Both the position numbers and the translations under genes were made by a program. Source: Methylocella tundrae (GTDB lineage: Bacteria; Pseudomonadota; Alphaproteobacteria; Rhizobiales; Beijerinckiaceae). From it: a stretch of DNA of 64,000 nt. Below, piece by piece: positions 48,852 through 57,214 of the stretch. The notes below the pieces were generated by a model. It searched no databases. It was not told where the DNA came from and worked only from the letters and a program-made list of their open reading frames with translations. Position 1 is the first letter of the stretch. Each line of letters begins with the position of its first letter. The stretch spans positions 1 to 64,000 of the forward strand of contig NZ_CABFMQ020000024.1 in assembly GCF_901905185.1 (NCBI RefSeq). Direction: 5' to 3'.

Positions 48852-49317
48852 AAGGAGCCGCCATGCTGCGCAGTTTGTTCTTTTGCCCATGAGACGGTCG
48901 CGCGACGTTATCCACGCCCCCGCAGGGACGACACGCACGCCGCAATGCCGCAGTTCTCTCTCCACATCCGGGCGTTGTGGCGGGGCGTGTCTTTTGCCGT
49001 CGCAGCGATCGTGCTGATCGCGCCTATGGCGATTGCGGCGCGCCACGCTGAGGCCGAATTGACGCTGACGCGCGCCTGGCCGCTTGACCTCTCAGCCGCG
49101 CGGGTTGGCGGCGGCGCAACCTTCCCCATGTCGAGCGCGTCCGACTGAAACATACGTAAAAACAGATACATAACGGGACGAATAAGGCTTTTGGACGGCT
49201 GAAAGGATTTCGGACGCCCTAAGCGCCCTTCGATCAAACCGAGCAACGGCCTTGCGCGACCGCCCGCTATCACGCGGCGGCGAATGCGGGCGGTCGCCCA
49301 TCTAAAGGACATGTCAG
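48852..49317. other. Intergenic region before the glycosyltransferase gene
   Basis: About 470 nt beyond the three palindromes with no supported gene. A short frame from 48945 to 49148 (68 codons, hydrophobic start) is the only candidate and is weak. A GGAC/AAAGG-like ribosome site lies just before 49318. Confidence 0.4.
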
Positions 49318-50907
49318 ATGCTTGTTCATCTCTCGCAGACCATCGGCGCTCACACAGCTGGACTCTCGGGCGCGGCGGACCTTCTAGGTTTTGCCTTGAC
49401 GCGTGCTTTGCGTTTGCCGCTTGCGTTGCCCTATGCGGTTCGCACGTTCCTCCTTGCGTGGCTGACGAATGCCGCTCTCAAGCTTGCTCCGGCGATGGGC
49501 GGCCCGCGTTTGTCGGTTGACGAGAACGAGCGGGACGCGCGCGGGAGCTTCGGAACTGGCCGGGCCAATGCCCGCCGGCGCTGCGCCAGCAGCGCGCCGG
49601 CCGCTCTGGAAGCGTCGGCTCCGCGCATTTATGTCGATCTGACCGACGTTCTTTGCCACGCGATCTGGCACGATACCTGCGCTGGCATTCCGCGCGTCCA
49701 GCTGGAGATCGCGACACGCCTTTTTTCAATGAATCCGGCTGTTTGCCTCTTCGGTCTCCATCGCAAAAAATGGTGCGAACTCGGCGCCTTGCTGAAAGAG
49801 GCGGATGGCGACATCGACAAGGCCTTTGCGTTGCTCAAGGAAACCTTCTCGGATTTCAAATTCAGCCGCGAGGGCGTGCGACGCCTCATTACGAGGCGCC
49901 GGCGGCGGCTGCCCATCCCTCACCACGCCTCTATGCCGGACGTGAAGGCGCAGGACAGCCTGTTCATCGGCGGCGCGTTCTGGCTCAACAAAGGGATCGC
50001 CGATCTCTGCGAACGGACCGCCGCCAACAGCGCCAATCTGATTGTGCTGTTCCATGATTTGATCCCGCTTTCGATGCCGGCTTTCACCGGCCATGATTTC
50101 TCGCGGCAATATCGCGAGGCGCTGCGCCTGCCCGCGCATTTCGTCGTGACCACCGAATTGAACCGGAGCGAACTGAAACGGGCGAGGCGCGAGATCGATC
50201 AATCGCCCGCGCGCACATGCTCTTCGGTCGTGCCGCTGGCCGACGAGTTTCCGGGTTCGGAACGCAACGAACGCGCGGGCTTGGCGTCGCCGCGGCTCGC
50301 AATTCTGGAAGGCCGGGATTTTGTCCTCTGCGTCGGGACGATCGAGATCCGCAAGAACCATCACGCTCTCCTTGGCGTCTGGAACGAACTCGCGGAGGAG
50401 CGTGGCGCCGCCCTGCCAAAACTCGTCGTCGCCGGACGGCGCGGCTGGAAAGCCGAGGCGACCTTGATGCAGCTTGAGGCGCTGGCTCAAGGCGGCCCCG
50501 TCGTGTTCATCGAGGCGCCCACCGATGATGAACTGCGCTGGCTCTACGCTTCGTGCCTCTTTACCGCATTTCCGAGCTTCTTCGAGGGGTGGGGATTGCC
50601 GGTCGGCGAAAGTTTCTGGTTTGGCAAACCATGCGCGGCGTCGAATTCGAAGTCGATCGCGCCGGTCGCCCGCGATCTTTGCGTATCCTTTTCTCCGCAT
50701 CATCGAGAGGACATGAAAGAGGCTCTCCAGCGGCTTTTGAACCCCTCGACGCGTCGATTGTTTCAGCGCCGCATCGAAGCGGCTCCCCTGCGCAGATGGT
50801 CGGAAGTCGCCACCGACATCGAGACCCTGATCGCCGAGCGCCGTCCGGTGAGCGATCCGCTCACCGCCCGCGCGGAGGTTTCTCCTCTGGAAAGCTCCGC
50901 CGCGTAG
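49318..50907 (+). CDS. GT4-family glycosyltransferase
   Basis: A 529-residue GT-B glycosyltransferase. The C-terminal Rossmann half has the GT4 signatures CVGTIEIRKNHHALLGVWNEL and FTAFPSFFEGWGLPVGESFWFGKPCAASN (E-x7-E type nucleotide-sugar site). The N-terminal third is unusual: a hydrophobic region (residues 15-58), then an Arg/Ala-rich linker, then the fold begins near IYVDLTDVLCHAIWHDTCAGIPRVQLEIATRLF. It resembles glycosyltransferases of exopolysaccharide or O-antigen synthesis; sugar and acceptor are unknown. No other polysaccharide gene is nearby. ATG 49318 follows an AAAGGAC-like site by about 6 nt. Confidence 0.86.
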   Translation: MLVHLSQTIGAHTAGLSGAADLLGFALTRALRLPLALPYAVRTFLLAWLTNAALKLAPAMGGPRLSVDENERDARGSFGTGRANARRRCASSAPAALEASAPRIYVDLTDVLCHAIWHDTCAGIPRVQLEIATRLFSMNPAVCLFGLHRKKWCELGALLKEADGDIDKAFALLKETFSDFKFSREGVRRLITRRRRRLPIPHHASMPDVKAQDSLFIGGAFWLNKGIADLCERTAANSANLIVLFHDLIPLSMPAFTGHDFSRQYREALRLPAHFVVTTELNRSELKRARREIDQSPARTCSSVVPLADEFPGSERNERAGLASPRLAILEGRDFVLCVGTIEIRKNHHALLGVWNELAEERGAALPKLVVAGRRGWKAEATLMQLEALAQGGPVVFIEAPTDDELRWLYASCLFTAFPSFFEGWGLPVGESFWFGKPCAASNSKSIAPVARDLCVSFSPHHREDMKEALQRLLNPSTRRLFQRRIEAAPLRRWSEVATDIETLIAERRPVSDPLTARAEVSPLESSAA

Positions 50908-51089
50908 CTCCTGTTTTGAAGCATGACGTTGATCCAGCGTCCTGCTCCAGGAGCGCTTAACCAACAGATCGTCAGGTGCGGCGAGATCGCCGACGCGCCC
51001 TTCGCTTCGCGACGAGAATGCCGTAAACTGCGCTGCAACGGCCACTCGACCCCGCGCGGGTTCGCAGCCGCAGGGAGTTTAGACGCAGC

Positions 51090-52055
51090 GTGACGCGAGC
51101 ATACCGCCTTGCCCTGATCGCCGCCGCGTTCATTGCGCTTTTCGCGCTCTATGAAGCCGTCACCAGCTTTGTCGCCTACACGGACGACGCTTACGTCCGT
51201 TCCGACCTCGTCGCGGTGGCCCCGCAAGTGACGGGCCGGATCATCGCCGTCCACGTGGCCGATAATCAATGGATCAAGGCGGGTGATCCGCTCATCGAAA
51301 TCGACCCGGTTCCATTTCAACTCGCCGTCAATCAGTTCGCGGCCGAGATCGATGAAGCGAAGGCGCAGGTTCAGGTCGATCAAGACTCGATCGCAGCCGC
51401 GAACGATGCAGTCAAGGCGGCGGTATCGGCGCTCGCCCTCGCGCGAATCACGCAGCAGCGCGCAGCCCGCCTCAGCGCGGTCGATGACGTGTCTCAAGCG
51501 ACCATCGACAGGGCCGATGACGCGCTGAACCGGGCGCAGGCGGCGCTATCCTCGGCTCAATCCGCCGTCGCCGCAACGAGAGCGACCGCCGTCATGCATC
51601 AAGCCTCCCTGCGCAAGGCGGAGGCGGAAATGGCCACCGCCGAGTGGCGGCTGGCGCGCACCAAAGCGCCCGCGCCGATCGACGGCGCGATCAACAATCT
51701 GACCGTGCGGGTTGGAGATACGGGGACCGCGAACGAGCCGCTGATCGGCATTGTCGCCGCGACGGGCTGGCGCATCATCGCCAATTACAAGCAGGATTAC
51801 ATCCGTCATTTCAAGATCGGCGCAATCGCCTGGGTGTGGCTCGATTCAGAGCCTTGGCGGCTGCATCGCGCGCGCATCGCGGGCGTTGCGCGAGGCATCA
51901 GCCGCGAGGAGGGCGCGGACAAGCTTTTGCCTTACGTCGCGCCGACGACGGACTGGATCCGCTTGCAGCGGAGGTTTCCGGTCACGCTGACCCTGATCGA
52001 TCCTCCCGCCAATCTTTATATGGGCGCCGACGCCCGCGTGGCGATCTTTCCGTGA
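51090..52055 (+). CDS. HlyD/EmrA-type membrane fusion protein
   Basis: Periplasmic adaptor of an efflux pump, 321 residues. An N-terminal membrane anchor (LALIAAAFIALFALYEAV) is followed by TDDAYVRSDLVAVAPQVTGRIIAVHVADNQWIKAGDPL, the biotinyl-lipoyl half-motif typical of EmrA/AaeA. A long coiled-coil hairpin follows (about 85-190, rich in Ala/Gln), then the second lipoyl half (APIDGAINNLTVRVGDTG) and a beta-barrel. The start is GTG 51090. The stop overlaps the GTG of the FUSC gene (GTGA), so the pair is translationally coupled and acts as one pump, as with AaeA-AaeB for aromatic acids. Substrate not determined. Confidence 0.88.
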   Translation: MTRAYRLALIAAAFIALFALYEAVTSFVAYTDDAYVRSDLVAVAPQVTGRIIAVHVADNQWIKAGDPLIEIDPVPFQLAVNQFAAEIDEAKAQVQVDQDSIAAANDAVKAAVSALALARITQQRAARLSAVDDVSQATIDRADDALNRAQAALSSAQSAVAATRATAVMHQASLRKAEAEMATAEWRLARTKAPAPIDGAINNLTVRVGDTGTANEPLIGIVAATGWRIIANYKQDYIRHFKIGAIAWVWLDSEPWRLHRARIAGVARGISREEGADKLLPYVAPTTDWIRLQRRFPVTLTLIDPPANLYMGADARVAIFP

Positions 52056-53182
52056 ACGTCCTGACGACGGCGGTGGCGCGCGAGGCGCGAGGCTTCTTCG
52101 ACTTCCTCGATGCGCTGATCGCGGATCTGAAGGAGCTGAGTTTCACGGGACCGCGGGCGAGGTTTTCCGCCAGCGCCGCCCTATCGGTCGGTCTCGCGAC
52201 GGTCATCGCGCTGGCGATGCATGTCGATAACGTCTGGTGGGCGGGAATCAGCGCTTTCATGTCCAGCCAGGCGACCCGCCCCGCCTCCGTCAAGAAAGGC
52301 GCCCTGCGCATCATCGGGACGGTGGCTGGCGCCTTGATCGGGGTGGCCATGGCGTCGTGGCTCGCCTATGATCAGGTCGCCTGTTGCGTTTTTCTCCTGC
52401 TCGCGACGTCGCTCGGCATGCTCGGATTTCAGCTGAGCCCGCATGGCTATGCCTGGCTGCTTGGCTCGATCACGTTCAACTTGATCGTCCTGACATCGCT
52501 GACCGCACCCGCCGGGACGTTCCATTTCGCCGCCTATCGGGTCATCGAGGTCGTTATCGGCGTCTTCGCGGCCGTTCTGCTCGCTTTCCTTCTCGAGCCG
52601 CGAGACGGTGGCCCGGAGCCGGCGAAGCCCCCTGGCTGGCGCGCGGTTTTCGGCGCGCATTGGCCGGCGGCGCTGCACGCCCTGAGAAGCGGCGTCACGG
52701 TGATGCTGATCCCGCCGGTCTGGGCCTGGTTCGAGTTGCCCAGTCTGTCGCAAATGGCGATCACGATCGCGGCCGTCATGGCGGTTCCGGCGCCGTCCGA
52801 TACGGCGCGCGATCCAGGCCGCATCATGGTGGTCCGCGCCATCCACCGCTTGATCGGCTGCTCTTTTGGCGGACTCATCGCGCTTGTCTGCCTCGCCCTG
52901 CCGCTGACGCAGTTTCTGCCTTGGCTTATGACGCTGTGCGCGGGCGTCTGGGTTGGGTCGCATGTTCAGGCCAGTCCGCGCGCCATCGGCTATGTCGGCA
53001 CGCAAGCGGCGATCGTGTTCATCATGACGCTCGTGCAGGGATTCGGGGCGCCGACGAGCATCTGGCCCGGTCTCGAGCGTCTCGGGGGCATCTTTTTCGG
53101 GCTTTTGCTGCTGCTTGCCGTTTCGCTCGTGATGGCGGTGCTTGAGCCAAATCCATCCGAGACGGCGGAAACTCTCGATTGA
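52052..53182 (+). CDS. FUSC family inner-membrane transporter (AaeB-like)
   Basis: A 376-residue membrane protein with two halves of several hydrophobic helices each (first half from SAALSVGLATVIALAMHV to FAAVLLAFLLEP, second from VTVMLIPPVWAWFELP to FGLLLLLAVSLVMAVLEP), the pattern of fusaric-acid-resistance/aromatic acid exporters. It is shorter than AaeB (about 650 residues), having little cytoplasmic domain between the halves. The start is GTG 52052, overlapping the HlyD stop. The frame is open upstream to 51644 but in the HlyD gene. With the preceding adaptor it probably exports aromatic or other organic acids. Confidence 0.85.
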   Translation: MNVLTTAVAREARGFFDFLDALIADLKELSFTGPRARFSASAALSVGLATVIALAMHVDNVWWAGISAFMSSQATRPASVKKGALRIIGTVAGALIGVAMASWLAYDQVACCVFLLLATSLGMLGFQLSPHGYAWLLGSITFNLIVLTSLTAPAGTFHFAAYRVIEVVIGVFAAVLLAFLLEPRDGGPEPAKPPGWRAVFGAHWPAALHALRSGVTVMLIPPVWAWFELPSLSQMAITIAAVMAVPAPSDTARDPGRIMVVRAIHRLIGCSFGGLIALVCLALPLTQFLPWLMTLCAGVWVGSHVQASPRAIGYVGTQAAIVFIMTLVQGFGAPTSIWPGLERLGGIFFGLLLLLAVSLVMAVLEPNPSETAETLD

Positions 53183-53183
53183 G

Positions 53184-53227
53184 CATCATTTCCGAAAACC
53201 GGGCGCCGATTTTCGGATAAATGGATG
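53184..53227. repeat. Palindromic 3'-flanking element after the FUSC gene
   Basis: Starts immediately after the TGA. CCGAAAA (53192-53198) pairs with TTTTCGG (53210-53216), continued outwards by ATTT/AAAT and CATC/GATG. This resembles the common rhizobial 'GCATGATCCCGAAAA...TTTTCGGG...GATCATGC' intergenic repeat as I recall it. Confidence 0.55.
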
Positions 53228-53380
53228 CCGGGGTAAAGCTTCCCAAGCGCCGTTTGCCGGCGCAGGCCTTGCTTGGCGCCGCTGTCGCGTTTTTGATATC
53301 AGCATGATAGCCAAAACCTGCACAATTCTCGGCCGGCGCCCTATATTGTCCTTGAAATTTGTCCGAACAGAAGGTCCGCC

Positions 53381-54403
53381 ATGCTGGCGTCGGATGACGA
53401 TATTCTCCTCGAGGCGGAACGCTGGACGTCTGCCGGACGCGCCCTCGCCATAGCCACCGTGGTGGAAACCTGGGGCTCCGCGCCTCGGCCGGTCGGCAGT
53501 CATCTCGTCGTCGACGACGAAGGCAATTTCCTCGGCTCGGTCTCCGGCGGCTGCGTCGAAGGCGAGGTGGTGACGCAGGCGCTGGCGGCGATCGGGGCGA
53601 AGAGCCGGCATATGCTCGAGTTCGGCGTCGCGGACGAGACCGCCTGGAGGGCGGGCCTATCCTGCGGCGGCCGCATAAAGGTTCATGTGCGCCCGCTTGA
53701 TGCGGAAATCCTCGAACGGATCAATGCCGAACGCGCGGCGCGGCGCCCTTGCGCGACTGTGACCGATCTTGGCTCCGGCGCTGAGCGGCTGGTTCGGTCG
53801 GACAATCTGGCCGCCGATGCTTTGGCGGAAAAAGTGGCGGCGCAGCTGCGCCGGCGGGAAAGCGGCCTCGCGGAAGAGGATGGGCGAGCCGTCTTCATCA
53901 CCGTTTACGCGCCCCCCGCGCGCATCATAGCGGTTGGCGCCGTGCATATTTCGCAGGCTTTGGCGCCAATGGCGCGGCTTGCGGGCTTCGATACCGTCAT
54001 CATAGATCCGCGCACGGCCTTCGCGACGGCGGACCGTTTTCCGGGCGCCGAACTCGTCGCGGAATGGCCGCAGGACGCATTCGCCTCGGTCAGTCTCGAT
54101 GCGGCGACGGCGATCGTGCTGCTCACGCATGAACCGCGCATCGATGACGAAGCCCTGATCCGGGCTTTGCACGCGGATTGTTTTTATATCGGGGCGCTCG
54201 GATCGCGAAAGACCCATGCGCGGCGGCTGGAGCGTATGCGCGCCGCCGGTTTCAGTGAGGCTTCGCTTGGCCGCATTCACGCGCCGATCGGGCTCGACAT
54301 CGGCGCGCGCAGCCCATCCGAGATAGCCGTCGCCATTCTCGGCGAAATCATCGAGGCCCTGCGCCGCGGTCCGCGCATGGCGCAATCCGGACGCGCGGCA
54401 TGA
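53381..54403 (+). CDS. XdhC/CoxI family protein
   Basis: Molybdenum-cofactor maturation protein of 340 residues. XdhC-type proteins bind Moco and help sulfurate and insert it into xanthine-dehydrogenase-family enzymes. The N-terminal part (ATVVETWGSAPRPVGSHLVVDDEGNFLGSVSGGCVEGEVV) has the conserved GGCVEGEV cysteine loop. The C-terminal part has a Rossmann-like domain (PPARIIAVGAVHISQALAPMARLAGFDTVIIDPR, then GALGSRKTHARRLERM). It overlaps the following MoeA-like gene by 4 nt (ATGA). The molybdoenzyme it serves is not in the window. Confidence 0.9.
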   Translation: MLASDDDILLEAERWTSAGRALAIATVVETWGSAPRPVGSHLVVDDEGNFLGSVSGGCVEGEVVTQALAAIGAKSRHMLEFGVADETAWRAGLSCGGRIKVHVRPLDAEILERINAERAARRPCATVTDLGSGAERLVRSDNLAADALAEKVAAQLRRRESGLAEEDGRAVFITVYAPPARIIAVGAVHISQALAPMARLAGFDTVIIDPRTAFATADRFPGAELVAEWPQDAFASVSLDAATAIVLLTHEPRIDDEALIRALHADCFYIGALGSRKTHARRLERMRAAGFSEASLGRIHAPIGLDIGARSPSEIAVAILGEIIEALRRGPRMAQSGRAA

Positions 54404-55413
54404 GATTTGGCCCGGTTCTGGTTGAAAAGGCCGAAGGCGCCTTGCTCGCTCATGCCATCAGACGTCCAGGATTGAACTTGAAGAAAGGCGAACGCATTGG
54501 CGCGGATCATATCGCCGCGCTGAATGCCGCGGGCGTCGCCGAGATTATCGTGGCTGAGATCGAAGCCGGCGACGTCGAGGAGAATGTGGCGGCCTTACGC
54601 ATCGCGCGACGGCTTGCCGGAACTCATCTTCGCCTCGATAAAGCCTTCACCGGCCGCTGCAACCTGATCGCCGAACGCAGCGGGATTCTTGTCGTGGACG
54701 CGGCGGCTATCGATCGCGTCAATGTCGTTGACGAAAGCGTCACCGTCGCCACCTTGCCGGTGTTTCAAAAGATTATCGCGGGCGACATGGCGGCGACGGT
54801 GAAGATCATTCCTTTCGCCATTTCCGGCGCGATTCTCGACCGGGCGATCGCGAGCGCGGGCGAAGCGCCGCTCAGGATCGCCCCTTTCCAGCCACTGCGC
54901 GTCGGCGTCGTCTCGACCCTGCTGCCGGGATTGAAAGCGTCGATCGTCGAAAAGACGCTCGACGCGCTCAGGGCGCGGCTGCTTGGCGCAGGAGCGACCA
55001 TCGCGCTCGAAGAGCGCGTCGGACATGAGACCCGCGCTCTTGTCGGCGCTCTCAGCCGCGTTGTGCCCTCAACTGATCTCATCATCGTCTTTGGAGCCAG
55101 CGCGATCACCGATCGCCGCGACGTTATCCCAAGCGCGATTGAGAAGTCGGGCGGCCGCATCGTGCATTTCGGCATGCCCGTCGATCCAGGTAATCTTCTT
55201 CTCATTGGACATTTGCCGGGCTTGCCGCCAAAGCCGATCATCGGCGCCCCGGGCTGCGCGCGCTCGCCGAAGGAAAATGGTTTCGACTTCGTTCTGAACC
55301 GACTGCTGGCGGGCCTCGACGTCGGCAGGGAAGACATATGCCGCATGGGCGTCGGCGGCCTTCTGGGCGAGATCAAGTCGCGCCCGCAACCGCGGCAGGC
55401 CGGCGATGGCTGA
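54400..55413 (+). CDS. MoeA-like/molybdopterin-binding protein
   Basis: A 337-residue protein. The N-terminal half (GPVLVEKAEGALLAHAIR to VQIAERSG region) resembles MoeA-type domains; the C-terminal half is an MPT-binding (MoCF) fold with FQPLRVGVVSTLLPGLKASIVEKTLDALRARLLGAGATIALE and TDLIIVFGASAITDRRDVIPSAI. It probably handles activated molybdopterin with its neighbours XdhC and MocA; precise activity unproven. It overlaps the next gene by 8 nt. The fusion-like combination with this trio is the usual order in Rhizobiales as I recall. Confidence 0.82.
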   Translation: MRFGPVLVEKAEGALLAHAIRRPGLNLKKGERIGADHIAALNAAGVAEIIVAEIEAGDVEENVAALRIARRLAGTHLRLDKAFTGRCNLIAERSGILVVDAAAIDRVNVVDESVTVATLPVFQKIIAGDMAATVKIIPFAISGAILDRAIASAGEAPLRIAPFQPLRVGVVSTLLPGLKASIVEKTLDALRARLLGAGATIALEERVGHETRALVGALSRVVPSTDLIIVFGASAITDRRDVIPSAIEKSGGRIVHFGMPVDPGNLLLIGHLPGLPPKPIIGAPGCARSPKENGFDFVLNRLLAGLDVGREDICRMGVGGLLGEIKSRPQPRQAGDG

Positions 55414-56026
55414 AATCGCCGCCATCATCCTCGCCGCGGGCCGCTCGACGCGCTTTTCAAAGGACGCCCCGGAAGCGACAAAGCTCGTCGCCGTCTTGCG
55501 CGGCAAGCCGCTCGTGCGCCATGTCGCCGAGGCGGCGTTGCGATCCGTGGCGCGTCCCATCGTCGTCGTCACCGGCCACCGCCGCGCCGAAGTCGAGGCG
55601 GCGCTGCAAGGGCTCGATCTGTCCTTCGCCATCAACCCCGATTACGCCGCCGGCCTTTCGAGTTCGCTGAAGCGCGGCGTCGCGGCCTTGCCGACGGCGA
55701 GCGCCGGCGCCTTGATCCTGCTCGGCGACATGCCTCTCGTGTCCAGCGCCTTGATCGACCGGCTCATCGCCGCTTTTGAGCGCGCCGCCGACGCCGCGCC
55801 GCAAAATCCGCTGGCGGCGGCGCCGAGGCGGGGAGGGGTTCGCGGCAATCCGGTGCTGCTCAGCCGGGCTCTTTTCCCGGCCGTCGCAAAGCTCGACGGC
55901 GATCGCGGCGCGAGGGCTTTGATCGATTCCATTGGCAAGCGTCTCGTCGAATGCGATGTCGAGGATGAAGCCGCGCTGATCGACATTGACACCAAAGACG
56001 CGCTACGGCGCCTGGAGCTGGATTAG
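55406..56026 (+). CDS. mocA: Molybdenum cofactor nucleotidyltransferase (MocA-like)
   Basis: A 206-residue NTP_transf_3 enzyme that attaches CMP (or GMP for the MobA relative) to molybdopterin. The signature IAAIILAAGRSTRFSKDAPEATKLV is a clear L-A-A-G-x-S-x-R-F loop, and LILLGDMPLVSSALIDRLI holds the G-D-M/Q-P metal site. Order and overlap with the XdhC and MoeA-like genes place it in a Moco-dicluster maturation unit. Specificity for CTP is inferred from the XdhC context. It converges with the PPK2 gene. Confidence 0.85.
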   Translation: MAEIAAIILAAGRSTRFSKDAPEATKLVAVLRGKPLVRHVAEAALRSVARPIVVVTGHRRAEVEAALQGLDLSFAINPDYAAGLSSSLKRGVAALPTASAGALILLGDMPLVSSALIDRLIAAFERAADAAPQNPLAAAPRRGGVRGNPVLLSRALFPAVAKLDGDRGARALIDSIGKRLVECDVEDEAALIDIDTKDALRRLELD

Positions 56027-56090
56027 GCTCGATCTTGCCGCTTTTGATCCGGCGATCTTCGCGGGGAGAGCACGGAAGTCGTGGATGCGA

Positions 56091-56936
56091 TCATTTCCCG
56101 GCTTTCTCTGCGAGCAGGGCGGCATGATATTTTCGTCTGATGTCGTCGAGATCGACGGAGGGCTTTGGAAAGCGCATGCCGAGATCCTCCAGCGCATCAG
56201 CGACGATCGTCGAGATGGCGACGTCGCGAAACCATTTGTGGTTGGACGGGATGACATACCAGGGCGCGCGCATCGTGCTGGTTGCGTTCAGGGCCTCCTC
56301 GGTCGCTTTCACATAATCGTCCCAGAACGGCAGCTCGGCGTAATCGGCCTCGCTGATCTTCCAATTGCGCTCAGGATCGAGGAGGCGTTTTTCGAACCGG
56401 GCGAGCTGTTCCTCCTTACTGATATGCAGGAAGAACTTCAAAATCGTCGCGCCATTCTCGGCGAGCAAGGTTTCGAAGTCACGGATGCGCGCAATGCGGT
56501 CGATGACCGTTTTTTCGTCGATGAGCTTGTGCACGCGCGTAATCAGCACGTCCTCGTAATGCGAACGGTTGAAGATCGCCACCCATCCCTTGGTGGGCGC
56601 ATGGGGATGCACGCGCCAGAGAAAATCATGCGCCAGTTCGACGGACGTCGGCTCCTTGAAATTGGCGACGGCGACGCCTTGCGCATTGAAGGATGCGAAT
56701 GCGCGGGCGATCACGCCATCCTTGCCGGCGGCGTCAGTGCCTTGCAGGACGATCAGAAGCGAATGCTTTTTCTCCGCATAGAGCAGGTTCTGCTGGTGCG
56801 CGAGCCTTTGCCGCGCGGCCTCCAGCACATCCGCCGCCTGCTGCTTCGACTCGACGCCGGGCGTTGAAGCGGGGTCGAGATCGTTCAGTTTGAGCTTTCG
56901 ATCGGGTTCGACAAAGAATGTCTTGCGATAGTCCAT
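56091..56936 (-). CDS. ppk2: Polyphosphate kinase 2 family protein
   Basis: A 281-residue polyphosphate-dependent nucleotide kinase, which makes nucleoside di- or triphosphates from polyphosphate. The P-loop is SLLIVLQGTDAAGKDGVIARAF (about residues 60-80), and the second motif FNRSHYEDVLITRVHKLID lies near 120-140. The lid region (RFEKRLLDPERNWKISEADYAELPFWDDYVKATEEAL) is the family's conserved R-x5-D-P-x-K/R-W-K. The type (ADP- or AMP-using) cannot be fixed from sequence alone. It is unlinked to ppk1-ppx but belongs to the same polyphosphate network. Confidence 0.93.
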   Translation of the reverse strand: MDYRKTFFVEPDRKLKLNDLDPASTPGVESKQQAADVLEAARQRLAHQQNLLYAEKKHSLLIVLQGTDAAGKDGVIARAFASFNAQGVAVANFKEPTSVELAHDFLWRVHPHAPTKGWVAIFNRSHYEDVLITRVHKLIDEKTVIDRIARIRDFETLLAENGATILKFFLHISKEEQLARFEKRLLDPERNWKISEADYAELPFWDDYVKATEEALNATSTMRAPWYVIPSNHKWFRDVAISTIVADALEDLGMRFPKPSVDLDDIRRKYHAALLAEKAGK

Positions 56937-57214
56937 CTATGCCTCCGGCGCGATTGATCCAGGTTCGCGCAGCCTGATTGTCGCCAGCGTATCCTTGTGA
57001 GATTGCGCCGAATCGGACGAGCGGGTCAGCTTATGCGCTCCATCGCCATTCCGCGATCGTCCGATGCGGCGTCAACACCCGGTGGGAGCCGATTTGTTCC
57101 ATAGCGTCCGCGAGAATTCACAAAAGATGCTCCAAACACGGCTAGCTTCGGACCATAGTCCGTGCGCACATTCGGCTTTGTCGCCGGAAAGAATTTTACG
57201 CGGGGAGGGGGATG

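Noticed and set aside
48945-49148. 68-codon frame with hydrophobic N-terminus in the gap before the glycosyltransferase
   Set aside because: No ribosome site, no family resemblance, and no conserved partner; possible but unsupported.
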